From NCBI RefSeq assembly GCF_019801175.1, contig NZ_JAHVJR010000001.1:1-64000 (forward strand): a DNA stretch of 64,000 bases. Reading direction: 5' to 3'. Each line of letters starts with the position of its first letter. The first letter of the stretch is position 1. The notes under the pieces were generated by a model that saw only the letters and a program-made list of their open reading frames with translations, ran no database searches and was not told where the DNA came from. The stretch comes from Vannielia litorea (GTDB lineage: Bacteria > Pseudomonadota > Alphaproteobacteria > Rhodobacterales > Rhodobacteraceae). The translations under genes and the position numbers were made by a program. This document shows positions 17,010-25,551 of this stretch, piece by piece.

Positions 17010-17561
17010 TTAAGCGCCCTCTTCCACCAGCGCGGCGAGGATCGCGCGGGCGCTTTCGGAGTTCCACTCGGCATCGCCGGTGAGGCGGGCGACCTCGCGG
17101 CCTTCGGCATCGAGGATCACGGTCACCGGCAGCCCGAGGATGCCCATGTTGCGGGCCAGCTTTTGCTTGGGGTCGAGGTAGACCGGCAGGTTGGTGACTT
17201 CGATCTCGGAGAGGAACCGGTCGATCGCCCCGTCGGGGTTGCGGCCCGTGGCGACGGTGATGACGCGGGCGCCGTTGCCGGCAAGTGCGCTTTGCAACTC
17301 GGAGAGGGCGGGCATCTCCTTGCGGCAGGGGGCGCACCACGTGGCCCAGAAGTTGACCACCGTGACCTCGCCCTGGAACTCGGCGAGGGTGACCTCGCCA
17401 TCGGGGCCGGTGATGGACTCGCCCGGCACGTCGCGCGGCTCGGAGTGGAGCGCGAGCTTTTTCATTGAGCCATCGCGCAGGGCCTCGATGATGCTCATGT
17501 CGCCCGCGTTTGCAGTGGCAGCCAGCGCCGTGTAGAGAACCGCGGCAATCAGTCTTTTCAT
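17010..17561 (-). CDS. tlpA: TlpA-family thiol:disulfide oxidoreductase
   Basis: This 183-residue exported thioredoxin-like protein has an N-terminal signal (MKRLIAAVLYTALAATANAG, cleavage near residue 19). The thioredoxin fold follows, with the active site WCAPC at Cys76 and Cys79 and the cis-proline loop GLPVTVIL. It keeps cysteines reduced outside the cytoplasm, as in cytochrome c or oxidase maturation. It is divergent from argH with a 22-base gap between the start codons, an arrangement often seen in alphaproteobacteria, so the two share a very short promoter region. The start at 17561 is set by the signal peptide. Confidence 0.9.
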   Translation of the reverse strand: MKRLIAAVLYTALAATANAGDMSIIEALRDGSMKKLALHSEPRDVPGESITGPDGEVTLAEFQGEVTVVNFWATWCAPCRKEMPALSELQSALAGNGARVITVATGRNPDGAIDRFLSEIEVTNLPVYLDPKQKLARNMGILGLPVTVILDAEGREVARLTGDAEWNSESARAILAALVEEGA

Positions 17562-17583
17562 TCCCAACTCCTTCAGGCCCGTC

Positions 17584-18984
17584 ATGACAGAGACCCAGAA
17601 CAAAGCCGCCAATGCCATGTGGGGCGGGCGGTTCTCCGCCGGTGTGGACGCGATCATGGAGGCGATCAATGCCTCGATCGGGTTCGACCAGCGGATGGCG
17701 CAACAGGACATCGCGGGCAGCCGCGCCCATGCCGCCATGCTGGCCGAGGCCGGCATCATCTCGGATAGCGATGCCGAAGCGATCCGGGAAGGGCTGCTCA
17801 CGGTGTTGTCAGAGATCGAGGGCGGGACGTTTCAGTTTTCGGCGGCGCTGGAGGACATTCACATGAATGTCGAGGCGCGGCTGGTGGAGTTGATCGGGGA
17901 GCCGGGCAAGCGGCTGCACACCGGGCGCTCGCGGAATGACCAGGTGGCGACGGACTTCCGGCTCTGGGTGCGGGACCAGTGCGATGCGGCGGTTCCGGCG
18001 ATCCGGGCGGTGCAGAAGGCGCTGCTGAGCCAGGCCGAGCGCGGGGCCGACTGGGTGATGCCGGGGTACACGCATTTGCAGGTGGCCCAGCCGGTGACCT
18101 GGGGCCACCACATGCTGGCCTATGTTGAGATGCTGGGACGGGATGTGTCGCGGTTTGAGGATGCCCGCAAGCGGATGAATGAGTCGCCGTTGGGTGCGGC
18201 GGCGCTGGCGGGGACTTCGTTTCCCATTGATCGGGAGGCGACGGCCAAGGCGCTGGGGTTCGACCGGCCGATGGCGAACAGCCTCGACGCGGTGGCGGAT
18301 CGGGATTTTGCGCTGGAGTTTCTGGGGGCGGCGAGCATCTGTGCGATGCATCTGTCGCGGCTGGCCGAGGAGCTGGTGATTTGGTCTTCCGCGCAGTTCC
18401 GCTTTGTGACGATGAGCGACACGTGGAGCACCGGCTCGTCGATCATGCCGCAGAAGAAGAACCCCGATGCCGCCGAGCTAATCCGGGGCAAGATCGGACG
18501 GATTCTGGGGGCCAATTTGGGGCTGCTGACGGTGATGAAGGGGCTTCCGCTGACCTATTCGAAGGACATGCAGGAGGACAAAGAGGGCGTGTTCGACGCC
18601 GCCGACACGCTGATGCTGGCGCTGGCCGCGATGGCGGGGATGGTCGAGACCATGAGCCCCAATCGCGAAAAGCTGGCCGAGGCGGCGGGCACCGGGTTTT
18701 CGACCGCGACGGACCTTGCCGACTGGTGCGTGCGGGTGCTGAACCTGCCGTTCCGCGATGCGCATCATGTGACCGGCAGCCTCGTGGCGCTGGCGGAGAA
18801 GACCGGGCGCGACCTGCCGGAGCTGACGCTGGAAGAGATGCAGTCGGTCAAGCCGGAGATCACCGAAGATGTCTTCACGGTGTTGTCGGTGGACAACTCG
18901 GTGGCCTCGCGCACATCCTACGGCGGAACGGCCCCCGCGAATGTGCGGGCGCAGATTGCCCGCTGGAAGGATGCCCTGTCGTGA
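17584..18984 (+). CDS. argH: Argininosuccinate lyase
   Basis: ArgH splits argininosuccinate into arginine and fumarate, the last step of arginine synthesis. The 466-residue protein has the superfamily signature GSSIMPQKKNPDAAE with the flexible catalytic loop, the N-terminal MWGGRFSAGVD segment and the GRSRNDQVATDFRLW motif. Length and motif order are normal. The stop TGA overlaps a GTG start of a tiny lipoprotein gene, which begins a chain of five or more same-strand genes leading to lysA. The chain places arginine and lysine biosynthesis genes in one transcription unit, a layout typical of Rhodobacteraceae. Confidence 0.97.
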   Translation: MTETQNKAANAMWGGRFSAGVDAIMEAINASIGFDQRMAQQDIAGSRAHAAMLAEAGIISDSDAEAIREGLLTVLSEIEGGTFQFSAALEDIHMNVEARLVELIGEPGKRLHTGRSRNDQVATDFRLWVRDQCDAAVPAIRAVQKALLSQAERGADWVMPGYTHLQVAQPVTWGHHMLAYVEMLGRDVSRFEDARKRMNESPLGAAALAGTSFPIDREATAKALGFDRPMANSLDAVADRDFALEFLGAASICAMHLSRLAEELVIWSSAQFRFVTMSDTWSTGSSIMPQKKNPDAAELIRGKIGRILGANLGLLTVMKGLPLTYSKDMQEDKEGVFDAADTLMLALAAMAGMVETMSPNREKLAEAAGTGFSTATDLADWCVRVLNLPFRDAHHVTGSLVALAEKTGRDLPELTLEEMQSVKPEITEDVFTVLSVDNSVASRTSYGGTAPANVRAQIARWKDALS

Positions 18985-19118
18985 AGCCATACGCCGCCCT
19001 TGCCCTGCTCCTGACCCTGGCCGCCTGCGGTGTGGACGGCGAGCCGGAGCCGCCGGTCGAGCCGGGGGTGCATGTGAGCGGCACGGTGAAGGTGGGCATC
19101 CGGGGCGGGAGCAACTGA
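18981..19118 (+). CDS. Mini-lipoprotein 1 downstream of argH
   Basis: A 45-residue predicted lipoprotein. GTG 18981 overlaps the argH stop (GTGA). A hydrophobic leader (ALALLLTLAAC) ends in a lipobox with the lipidated cysteine at residue 16. After this comes a short proline- and glutamate-rich stretch, then PGVHVSGTVKVGIRGG. That last motif resembles a segment in the third mini-lipoprotein of the same cluster. It is followed directly by the second gene (TGATG overlap). The likely location is the periplasmic face of a membrane. Function is unknown; tiny lipoproteins at this place are common in the family. Confidence 0.75.
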   Translation: MKPYAALALLLTLAACGVDGEPEPPVEPGVHVSGTVKVGIRGGSN

Positions 19119-19321
19119 TGCGCGCGCTGGCCGCAATTGCCTTGCTGGTGCTTGCCGGATGCGACGGCGGGATGAAGGTGGGCGTGGAACTGCCGACCAA
19201 GGTGCAGGCCGGTGTAGGCGGGTCGAGCTCGGGCGATGTGGAACTGATCCAGCGGGTGACCGACAACGAGCCCTACATCCTGATCGGAGCCGATGAAGAT
19301 GACCGCACGCTTGCCTTCTAG
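19118..19321 (+). CDS. Mini-lipoprotein 2 downstream of argH
   Basis: A 67-residue predicted lipoprotein starting at ATG 19118, sharing one base with the stop of the preceding gene. The leader (LAAIALLVLAGC) gives a lipobox cysteine at residue 14. The mature part contains MKVGVELPTKVQAGVGG and ends with an ELIQRVTDNEPY stretch. ELIQRVTD resembles LRMVTRITD at the end of the third mini-lipoprotein. The next gene starts 29 bases before this one stops, in another frame. The function is unknown, but the shared motifs suggest the three genes arose by duplication. Confidence 0.72.
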   Translation: MRALAAIALLVLAGCDGGMKVGVELPTKVQAGVGGSSSGDVELIQRVTDNEPYILIGADEDDRTLAF

Positions 19322-19484
19322 GCTGGCCCTGCTGGGCGCGGCGCTGGCCCTGCTCGCCGGGTGCGACGCGAGCACCAATGAACCGCCCTATCCGCCGGGC
19401 ATCCACTTTACCGGCAAGGCGCAGATGGGCGTGGCCCGGGGGCCGGACGGCAACCTGCGCATGGTGACCCGGATCACCGACTGA
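19293..19484 (+). CDS. Mini-lipoprotein 3 downstream of argH
   Basis: A 63-residue predicted lipoprotein. ATG 19293 lies within the end of mini-lipoprotein 2 (29-base overlap); ATG 19299 is an alternative. The leader ends LALLAGC, with the lipid cysteine near residue 24. The mature part reads PPYPPGIHFTGKAQMGV and ends LRMVTRITD. The PGIHFTG motif parallels PGVHVSG of the first member and the ending parallels the second, so this copy bridges the other two. It is followed after 41 bases by the ClpP-fold membrane gene. No function can be given. Confidence 0.72.
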   Translation: MKMTARLPSRLALLGAALALLAGCDASTNEPPYPPGIHFTGKAQMGVARGPDGNLRMVTRITD

Positions 19485-19525
19485 GGCGGTTTGGCCGGGG
19501 CCCCGTGCCGCTGTAGGCTGGGCCC

Positions 19526-20356
19526 ATGACCCTCACCCGATTTCTGGCAGATCACTGGCGCGGGGCGCTTCCGCTGTGGCAGGCGCTCGCCGGGCCTGTG
19601 GCCGGGTCCGCGCTGCTGCTGTGGGCGGTGAACCGGGCGTTGGCGGAGTGGCCGGTGATCTGTCTCGTGCTGCTCAATGCGCCGCTGGTTGTCTGGTCCG
19701 TGGTGGGCGCGTTCCGCACGGCGGACAGAGCGCTGCGCGAAGGGGCAGGCTTTGTGGCCGGCTTTGCCGCCTACGCCGGGGCCGGGGCGGTGCTGCTGGC
19801 GGCGGGCACGACGCTGGTGGCGCGGCAGACCCCGGTGCGCACTTTCACCGCAGATATGGTGCCCGAGGTGGCGGCCGTGGCCCTGCCCGAGGCGGGCGGC
19901 CGGGTGCGGATTGAGGGGGAGATTGGCTTTGCGCATTTTGCGGCGCTGGAGGCAAGGCTGGCGCGCGGCGGGGTAAGCGCGGTCGAGTTGGACAGCCCGG
20001 GAGGAAACATCTTTGCCGCGCGGGGGCTGGCGCGGCTCATTGGTGAGGCCGGGCTGGCGACCCATGCCGAGGCGCGGTGCTTTTCGGCCTGCACGCTGGT
20101 GTTTGCTGCGGGCGCGCGCCGGACAATGGGGCAGGCAGGGGCGCTGGGATTTCATCGCTATGCGCTGCGGGAGAGTTCGAGCTACGGCGCGGTGCGGCAT
20201 GTGGATGCGGCGCAGGAGGAGGCGCGGGACAGGGCCTATCTGGCGGCGCGCGGCGTGGCCGAAGGGTTCATTGCCCGCGCCTATGCCGTGCCGCCGGAGG
20301 AGCTTTGGCATCCGACACGGGCGCAGCTGGGGGCGGCGGGGCTGCTGACCGATTGA
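19526..20356 (+). CDS. Membrane protein with ClpP-like serine-protease fold (COG3904 type)
   Basis: A 276-residue protein with about three N-terminal transmembrane segments (near residues 22-36, 43-60 and 72-95) and an extracytoplasmic domain. The domain resembles the COG3904 ClpP/crotonase-fold group: an ELDSPGGNIFAARGLA segment forms the oxyanion strand, then HAEARCFSACTLVFAAGARR holds the position of the nucleophile. Here the sequence around the nucleophile is CFSAC, so either serine or cysteine could act. It lies between the mini-lipoproteins and lysA in the same direction. A role in envelope proteolysis is possible but unproven. Confidence 0.7.
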   Translation: MTLTRFLADHWRGALPLWQALAGPVAGSALLLWAVNRALAEWPVICLVLLNAPLVVWSVVGAFRTADRALREGAGFVAGFAAYAGAGAVLLAAGTTLVARQTPVRTFTADMVPEVAAVALPEAGGRVRIEGEIGFAHFAALEARLARGGVSAVELDSPGGNIFAARGLARLIGEAGLATHAEARCFSACTLVFAAGARRTMGQAGALGFHRYALRESSSYGAVRHVDAAQEEARDRAYLAARGVAEGFIARAYAVPPEELWHPTRAQLGAAGLLTD

Positions 20357-20420
20357 ATGGGGCCGATTGAACTGCGCGGCGCGGGGCAGTAGGAACGCCC
20401 GGAAGGCAAGCGAGGGCGCG

Positions 20421-21686
20421 ATGGACCATTTTCTTTACAAGGGCGGCGTGCTCCATGCCGAGGATGTGCCGATCCCCGAGATCGCGGCGCAGGTGGGCAC
20501 ACCGTTTTACGTGTATTCCGCGGCCACGCTGACCCGGCATTACAACCTCTTTGCCGAGGCGCTGGAGGGCGTGCCGCATTGCATCTGCTTTGCGATGAAG
20601 TCCCTCGCCAACCAGGCGGTGCTGACGCTTCTGGGCAAGCTGGGCGCGGGGATGGATGTGGTTTCTGGTGGCGAATATGCCCGCGCCATTGCGGCGGGCA
20701 TTCCGGGCGAGCGGATCGTGTTTTCGGGCGTCGGCAAGACCCGCGCCGAGATGGCGATGGCGCTCGAGAGCGGGATCCGCCAGTTCAATATCGAGAGCGA
20801 ACCGGAGATGGAGGCGCTGAGCGAGGTTGCCTGCGCGATGGGGGCCGAGGCGCCGGTGACGATCCGGGTGAACCCGGATGTGGATGCCAAGACCCACGAG
20901 AAGATCTCGACCGGCAAGAAGGGCGACAAGTTCGGCATCCCGATCAGCCGCGCGAAGGAGGCCTATGCCCGCGCCGCCGCGCTGCCCGGCCTGCGGGTGG
21001 TGGGGATCGACGTGCACATCGGCTCGCAGCTGACCGACCTTGCCCCCTTCGAGACGGCCTTTCTGAAGGTGGTGGAGCTGACCCATGCACTCCGCGCAGA
21101 GGGCCACCAGATCGAGCGGCTCGATCTGGGCGGAGGGCTCGGCATCCCCTACGAGCGCAGCAACTCCGCCCCGCCGCTGCCCATTGAGTACGGCGCGATG
21201 ATCAAGCGCGTGACCGAGGGGCTTGGCGTGGAGGTCGAAATCGAGCCGGGGCGGCTGATTTCGGGCAATGCGGGCATGCTGGTGGCGAGCGTGATCTACG
21301 AGAAGGACGGGGATGGCACCGATTTTCTCATCCTCGATGCGGCGATGAACGACCTGCTGCGGCCCGCGATGTATGGCGCGCACCACGATATCGTGCCGGT
21401 CACCGAGGCCGCGCCGGGGGTGGAGCAGCGGACCTATGACATCGTCGGCCCGGTCTGCGAATCCGGCGATACCTTTGCCAAGCGCCGCACCATGCCGCCG
21501 GTGAAGCCCGGTGAGCTGGTCGGCTTCCGCTCCGCCGGTGCATATGGTGCTGTGATGTCGAGCGAATACAACTCGCGGCCGCTCATTCCGGAGGTGCTGG
21601 TGAGCGGAGATAACTTTGCCGTCATTCGCGAGCGACCGACCTTTGACGAAATGATTGCGCGCGATAAGGTTCCTTCATGGGTGTAG
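20421..21686 (+). CDS. lysA: Diaminopimelate decarboxylase
   Basis: LysA decarboxylates meso-diaminopimelate to L-lysine with pyridoxal phosphate. The 421-residue protein has the N-terminal alanine-racemase-type barrel with the cofactor lysine in ICFAMKSLAN, then the HIGSQLTD and GGGLGIPY loops. The C-terminal part follows with EPGRLISGNAG and the CESGDTFAK motif that supplies the active-site cysteine. The start ATG 20421 was taken because the protein begins MDHFLYKGG as in relatives. It is the last metabolic gene of the argH-lipoprotein run and is followed by the DUF4175 gene 48 bases later, a conserved neighbourhood in this family. Confidence 0.96.
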   Translation: MDHFLYKGGVLHAEDVPIPEIAAQVGTPFYVYSAATLTRHYNLFAEALEGVPHCICFAMKSLANQAVLTLLGKLGAGMDVVSGGEYARAIAAGIPGERIVFSGVGKTRAEMAMALESGIRQFNIESEPEMEALSEVACAMGAEAPVTIRVNPDVDAKTHEKISTGKKGDKFGIPISRAKEAYARAAALPGLRVVGIDVHIGSQLTDLAPFETAFLKVVELTHALRAEGHQIERLDLGGGLGIPYERSNSAPPLPIEYGAMIKRVTEGLGVEVEIEPGRLISGNAGMLVASVIYEKDGDGTDFLILDAAMNDLLRPAMYGAHHDIVPVTEAAPGVEQRTYDIVGPVCESGDTFAKRRTMPPVKPGELVGFRSAGAYGAVMSSEYNSRPLIPEVLVSGDNFAVIRERPTFDEMIARDKVPSWV

Positions 21687-21734
21687 GCCATTCTGGCCGC
21701 ACTTGCGCCGAATCCCGACCGTAGCCGGAGGGTC

Positions 21735-24374
21735 ATGGACCCGAATGCCGCCCGCTCCCGCGCCCTGAAGCGCCTGATGAAGCCCCTCCAGCTGACGCGG
21801 ATGGGGATGATCGCCGAACGGGTGGTGCGCTGCTTCTGGCCGGTCTGGACACTGGTTTTTGCCCTTGCCGCCGCACTGGCCTTTGGTGCGCATGATGCGC
21901 TGCCGCCAGAGGGCGTGTGGGCCGTGGGCGGTCTCTGGATCATCGCCTTTATCGTGGCCATTGGCCTTGGCGTCCGTGCCTATGCCCGGCCTTCGGGCAA
22001 GGAGGTGGTCGCACGGCTCGATGCCACCTTGCCGGGCCGCCCGATCCGGGCGCTTTCGGACAAGCAGGCGATTGGCGCGGGCGATTTTGGCTCCGAAGCG
22101 GTGTGGAACGCCCATGTGGAGCGGATGGCGGCGCGGATCGAAGGCGCCAAGGCCGTGCGCCCCGACCTGCGGATTGCCGACCGTGACCCCTATGCGCTGC
22201 GCTATGCCGCGCTGGGCGCGCTGGTGACGGCGCTGCTCTTTGGCTCGCTGTGGCGGATCACTTCGCTGGATGATGCCGCAGGCGCTGGCCCCGGTGCCGC
22301 TCTGGCCGCCGGGCCGAGCTGGGAGGGCTGGATTGAGCCGCCCGCCTACACCGGCAAGCCCTCGCTCTACCTCAATGACATCACCCAGGCCGAGTTCACC
22401 GTGCCGGAAGGCTCGGAGGTGACGATCCGGCTTTATGGTGAGGTTGGTGCGCTTTCTGTCCGTGAGACGGTTTCGGGCACCTCGCCTGTGGCCCCGGCCG
22501 AGGAGGGCGAAGAGGCCGCCGCCGTGGAGGCGGGCGATGAGGCCACCCCCGCGCAGCCCGACGACGGCGTGCGCAGCTTTGAAGTGACCGGCTCCGGCGA
22601 GATCGAGATCGATGGCGCGGGCGGGCGGATGTGGACCGTGCTGATCTCCCCCGACACCGCGCCCCGCGTGGAACTGGTCGGCGAGGTGGATCGCTCGGCC
22701 ATGGGCGAGTTGCAACAGCGGTTCCGCGCAGAGGATGACTACGGCGTTGTTGCCGGGTCGGCCCAAATCACGCTGGACGAGGGCGCGCTTGAGCGGCGCT
22801 ATGGCCTTGCGGTCGAGCCCGAGCCGCGCGACCCGGTTATGCTGGACCTGCCGATGACCATTTCGGGCGATCGGGCGGCCTTTGAGGAAACGCTGATCGA
22901 CGACCTCAGCAAGCACGCCTGGGCCAACCTGCCGGTGCGTATGCAGATGCGCGTGGAAGATGCCAACGGGCAGGAGGGGCGCAGCGAGGCGGTGGCCATG
23001 GTGCTGCCCGGGCGGCGCTTTTTTGACCCGGCGGCGGCGGCGCTGATCGAGTTGCGGCGTGACCTGCTCTGGAGCCGCGAGAACGGCCCGCGCACGGCGC
23101 AGATCCTGCGGACGCTGACGTGGAAGCCCGCCTCGGCGATGGACCAGCCGCGCAACTACCTGCAGGTGCGGATGGTGCTGAAGCGGCTGGAGGCCTCCCG
23201 CCCCGAGTTGCCCGAAGCGACCCGCGACGAGCTGGCCGAGGCGCTCTGGGAAATTGCCGTGCGGATCGAGGAGGGCACGCTCTCGAACGCGCTGGAACGG
23301 TTGCGGCAGGCGCAGGAGCGGCTGAACGAGGCAATCCGCAACGGCGCGTCGGACGAAGAGATCGCCCGGCTGATGGATGAGATGCGGCAGGCGATGCAGG
23401 ACTACATGCGGCAACTGGCCCAGCAGCAACAGCAGGACCCGAACCAGCAGCAGCAGGGCCAGCAGGGCGAGACGATGGAGCTCAGCCAGCAAGATCTGCA
23501 GGACATGCTCGACAAGCTCGAGGAGCTGATGCAGCAGGGCCGCACCGCCGAGGCGCAGGAGCTGCTGAACCAGCTCATGGAGATGATGCAGAACATGCAG
23601 GTCACCCAGGGCCAGGGCGGGCAGGGGCAGCAGAGCCCCGGCGAGCAGGCCATGGAGGGGCTGGCCGAGACCCTCCGCGACCAGCAGGGCCTGAGCGACG
23701 AGGCCTTCCGAGACCTGCAGGAACAGTTCAACCCCAACGCCCAGCAGGGCGAGAGTGGGCAGAACCAGGGCCGTAACGGCAACCAGGGTCAGGGCGAGAG
23801 CCATGAGCAAGGGCAGAACCAGCAGGGCCAGGGCAACAACCCCGATGGCCGCCCCGGCGAGGGCGGCGAGCCGGATCAGCGCAGCCTTGCGCAGCGCCAG
23901 CGCGAGCTGCGCCGCGAGTTGGAGCGCCAGCGCGGGCAGCTGCCCGGCGCGGGCACCGAGCAGGGCGATGCCGCCCGCCGCTCGCTCGACGAGGCGGGCC
24001 GGGCGATGGACCGGGCTGAAGAGAGCCTGAACCAGGGCGACCTGGCCGACGCGATCGACAACCAGAGCCAAGCGATGGAGCGGCTCCGCGAGGGGATGCG
24101 CAACCTCGGCGAGGCCATGGCAGAAGAGCGCCGGCAGCAGCAGGGCGGGCAGGGCGAGAACGTGGGCCGGGCCGACCCGAACGGCCGCCGCGACCCGCTG
24201 GGCCGCGACCGTGGCTCCACCGGCCCGCTGGGCACCGAAGAGCACATGCTGCAGGGCGAAGACGTGTATCGCCGTGCGCGCGACCTGCTCGACGAAATCC
24301 GCCGCCGCTCTTCGGAGCAGGGACGCCCGGACGTGGAACTGGAATACCTCAAGCGTCTGCTTGAGCGGTTCTGA
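21735..24374 (+). CDS. DUF4175 / TIGR02302 family large membrane protein
   Basis: This 879-residue protein follows lysA, behind a GGAGGG ribosome site. Two transmembrane helices lie near the N terminus (about 43-56 and 63-80) and a third near residue 165. A periplasmic-type beta-rich region follows (residues 190-420). The last half is helical and extremely glutamine-rich (about 560-720, many QQ and QG runs encoded by CAG), then a charged tail. The layout is that of the TIGR02302 proteins found beside lysA in alphaproteobacteria. No catalytic motif is seen. The Q-rich part looks like a flexible or aggregating linker. Function is unknown; an envelope scaffold is one guess. Confidence 0.85.
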   Translation: MDPNAARSRALKRLMKPLQLTRMGMIAERVVRCFWPVWTLVFALAAALAFGAHDALPPEGVWAVGGLWIIAFIVAIGLGVRAYARPSGKEVVARLDATLPGRPIRALSDKQAIGAGDFGSEAVWNAHVERMAARIEGAKAVRPDLRIADRDPYALRYAALGALVTALLFGSLWRITSLDDAAGAGPGAALAAGPSWEGWIEPPAYTGKPSLYLNDITQAEFTVPEGSEVTIRLYGEVGALSVRETVSGTSPVAPAEEGEEAAAVEAGDEATPAQPDDGVRSFEVTGSGEIEIDGAGGRMWTVLISPDTAPRVELVGEVDRSAMGELQQRFRAEDDYGVVAGSAQITLDEGALERRYGLAVEPEPRDPVMLDLPMTISGDRAAFEETLIDDLSKHAWANLPVRMQMRVEDANGQEGRSEAVAMVLPGRRFFDPAAAALIELRRDLLWSRENGPRTAQILRTLTWKPASAMDQPRNYLQVRMVLKRLEASRPELPEATRDELAEALWEIAVRIEEGTLSNALERLRQAQERLNEAIRNGASDEEIARLMDEMRQAMQDYMRQLAQQQQQDPNQQQQGQQGETMELSQQDLQDMLDKLEELMQQGRTAEAQELLNQLMEMMQNMQVTQGQGGQGQQSPGEQAMEGLAETLRDQQGLSDEAFRDLQEQFNPNAQQGESGQNQGRNGNQGQGESHEQGQNQQGQGNNPDGRPGEGGEPDQRSLAQRQRELRRELERQRGQLPGAGTEQGDAARRSLDEAGRAMDRAEESLNQGDLADAIDNQSQAMERLREGMRNLGEAMAEERRQQQGGQGENVGRADPNGRRDPLGRDRGSTGPLGTEEHMLQGEDVYRRARDLLDEIRRRSSEQGRPDVELEYLKRLLERF

Positions 24375-24457
24375 TCACCAGCGAAACCTGACGCGATCCA
24401 GCGGCGCGGCCTTGCGGACGCGCTATTCTGGAGCGCCGTCGGAGGTGAACTTTCTCG

Positions 24458-24469
24458 GCAAGAAAATGC
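24458..24469 (+). repeat. Dispersed intergenic repeat GCAAGAAAATGC, copy B
   Basis: The 12-mer is preceded by AACTTTCTCG and lies in the 104-base gap between the convergent DUF4175 and zinc-ribbon genes. See the other copies at 16994, 39154 and 39198. Confidence 0.6.
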
Positions 24470-24478
24470 AGCCGGGGG

Positions 24479-25378
24479 TTAGTCGCTTCCTGCACCGCGC
24501 AGGAGACCGTCGAGCCAGAGGCGGGCGGTGTTGACGGTGTCGACGTAAGCGGTGAGCGGGCCTTCCAGCGCGGGCACGGCGGCGGCGATCTGCGGGGCCT
24601 GCGTGTAGGCCAGAAATGCCAGCAGGGCGAGCAGGGTGACGAGGCCGAAGCCGAGGCGGAAGCCGCGTTTGGCCTTGCGTTTCTGGACCTCTTCGGTGTT
24701 GCCCGGCTCCTCGGCCTGACGGCTCGGGTCGGCGCTGGCGCGGAGAGTGGAGTTGATTTCTTCGATATCGGGCAGCATCTCGCTGCGCTGGGCCGCGCGG
24801 CCCGAGAGGGCCGCGACGGCGGCGGCGGGGTGCTCGCCGCGCATGCGGGCCTTGTGGGTCTCGCTGGCCACCTGACGCTCGTCGGGCGCAAACTCGGGCT
24901 CAGGCTCGTATTCCGGCTCGGGCTGCGGGGCTGGGGCAGGATCCGGTGCTGGGGGCTCCGGCTGCGGCTCGGGCAGAGGCTCTGCGATGCGGGTGGTCTC
25001 GGGCTGGACCTCGGGCGCTGGCACAGGCTCCGGGGCGGGCGCGGGTGGCGGCGGCGCCTCGGCGGCGCGGGCGGCCTTTTCACGCTCGGCCTCCTCGCGG
25101 AGCACGTCCATCACCGCGGCATCGAGCGCGCGGCGGGCCGGGCGGTCTGGCGTTGGTTCGGAGTGATCCGGCTCCCCGGTGGAGATATTCGTGGTCTCGT
25201 GGCGGGGGCCGGGCTGGCTGGCCTTGCGCACCGCCTCGCTCTGCCGCTCGCGCGCGCCATCGGGCAGCTGAAACCAGCCGTGACCGCAGTTGGAGCACTG
25301 CACATCGCGCCCCGCCTCGGGAATGACACTGTCATCCACGGCGTATTGCGCACCGCAATTCGGGCATACCAGCCGCAT
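24479..25378 (-). CDS. Zinc-ribbon, single-pass membrane protein
   Basis: A 299-residue protein that opens with a zinc-ribbon (MRLVCPNCGAQY then VQCSNCGHGWFQL, four cysteines) of the type found at the start of many alphaproteobacterial regulators and membrane proteins. A long proline-, glutamate- and alanine-rich region (about residues 100-185) follows. One transmembrane helix lies near residues 240-258, and a short tail completes it. The start at 25378 places the ribbon at the very N terminus; an in-frame ATG at 25432 is possible. It is divergent from ftsE across 173 bases, and this pairing with ftsEX is common in Rhodobacteraceae. A link to cell division is inferred from position only. Confidence 0.82.
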   Translation of the reverse strand: MRLVCPNCGAQYAVDDSVIPEAGRDVQCSNCGHGWFQLPDGARERQSEAVRKASQPGPRHETTNISTGEPDHSEPTPDRPARRALDAAVMDVLREEAEREKAARAAEAPPPPAPAPEPVPAPEVQPETTRIAEPLPEPQPEPPAPDPAPAPQPEPEYEPEPEFAPDERQVASETHKARMRGEHPAAAVAALSGRAAQRSEMLPDIEEINSTLRASADPSRQAEEPGNTEEVQKRKAKRGFRLGFGLVTLLALLAFLAYTQAPQIAAAVPALEGPLTAYVDTVNTARLWLDGLLRGAGSD

Positions 25379-25465
25379 AGGCGCCCCCTCGATTTCAACC
25401 CGGTTCGGTTGATTGCCTCTGTTATTTGACATGCAAACTATCACCCAAACCCCCGGAAGCAAAGA

Positions 25466-25495
25466 AATTGCGGCGGCCGTGCAGGTGCGGCAATT
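25466..25495. promoter_or_regulatory. Spaced inverted repeat between the zinc-ribbon gene and ftsE
   Basis: AATTGC (25466-25471) and GCAATT (25490-25495) form an inverted repeat with an 18-base spacer in the divergent intergenic region. It could be an operator, but six-base arms are weak evidence. Confidence 0.25.
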
Positions 25496-25551
25496 GCAAG
25501 TGAGGCCTCGCTGCGGCAAAAGGAGCCGCAGGATTGGGTAGGGGCTGGCGC

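Noticed and set aside
23400..23700. CAG-rich short repeats resembling a tandem repeat or CRISPR-like array
   Set aside because: They are codons of the glutamine-rich region in a long intact reading frame; there are no spacers of even length.
21675..24245. An open frame of 856 codons on the minus strand opposite the DUF4175 gene
   Set aside because: It is an artefact of high-GC codon bias; the product is a low-complexity L/A/Q/R-rich sequence with no motif, while the plus strand encodes a clear family member.
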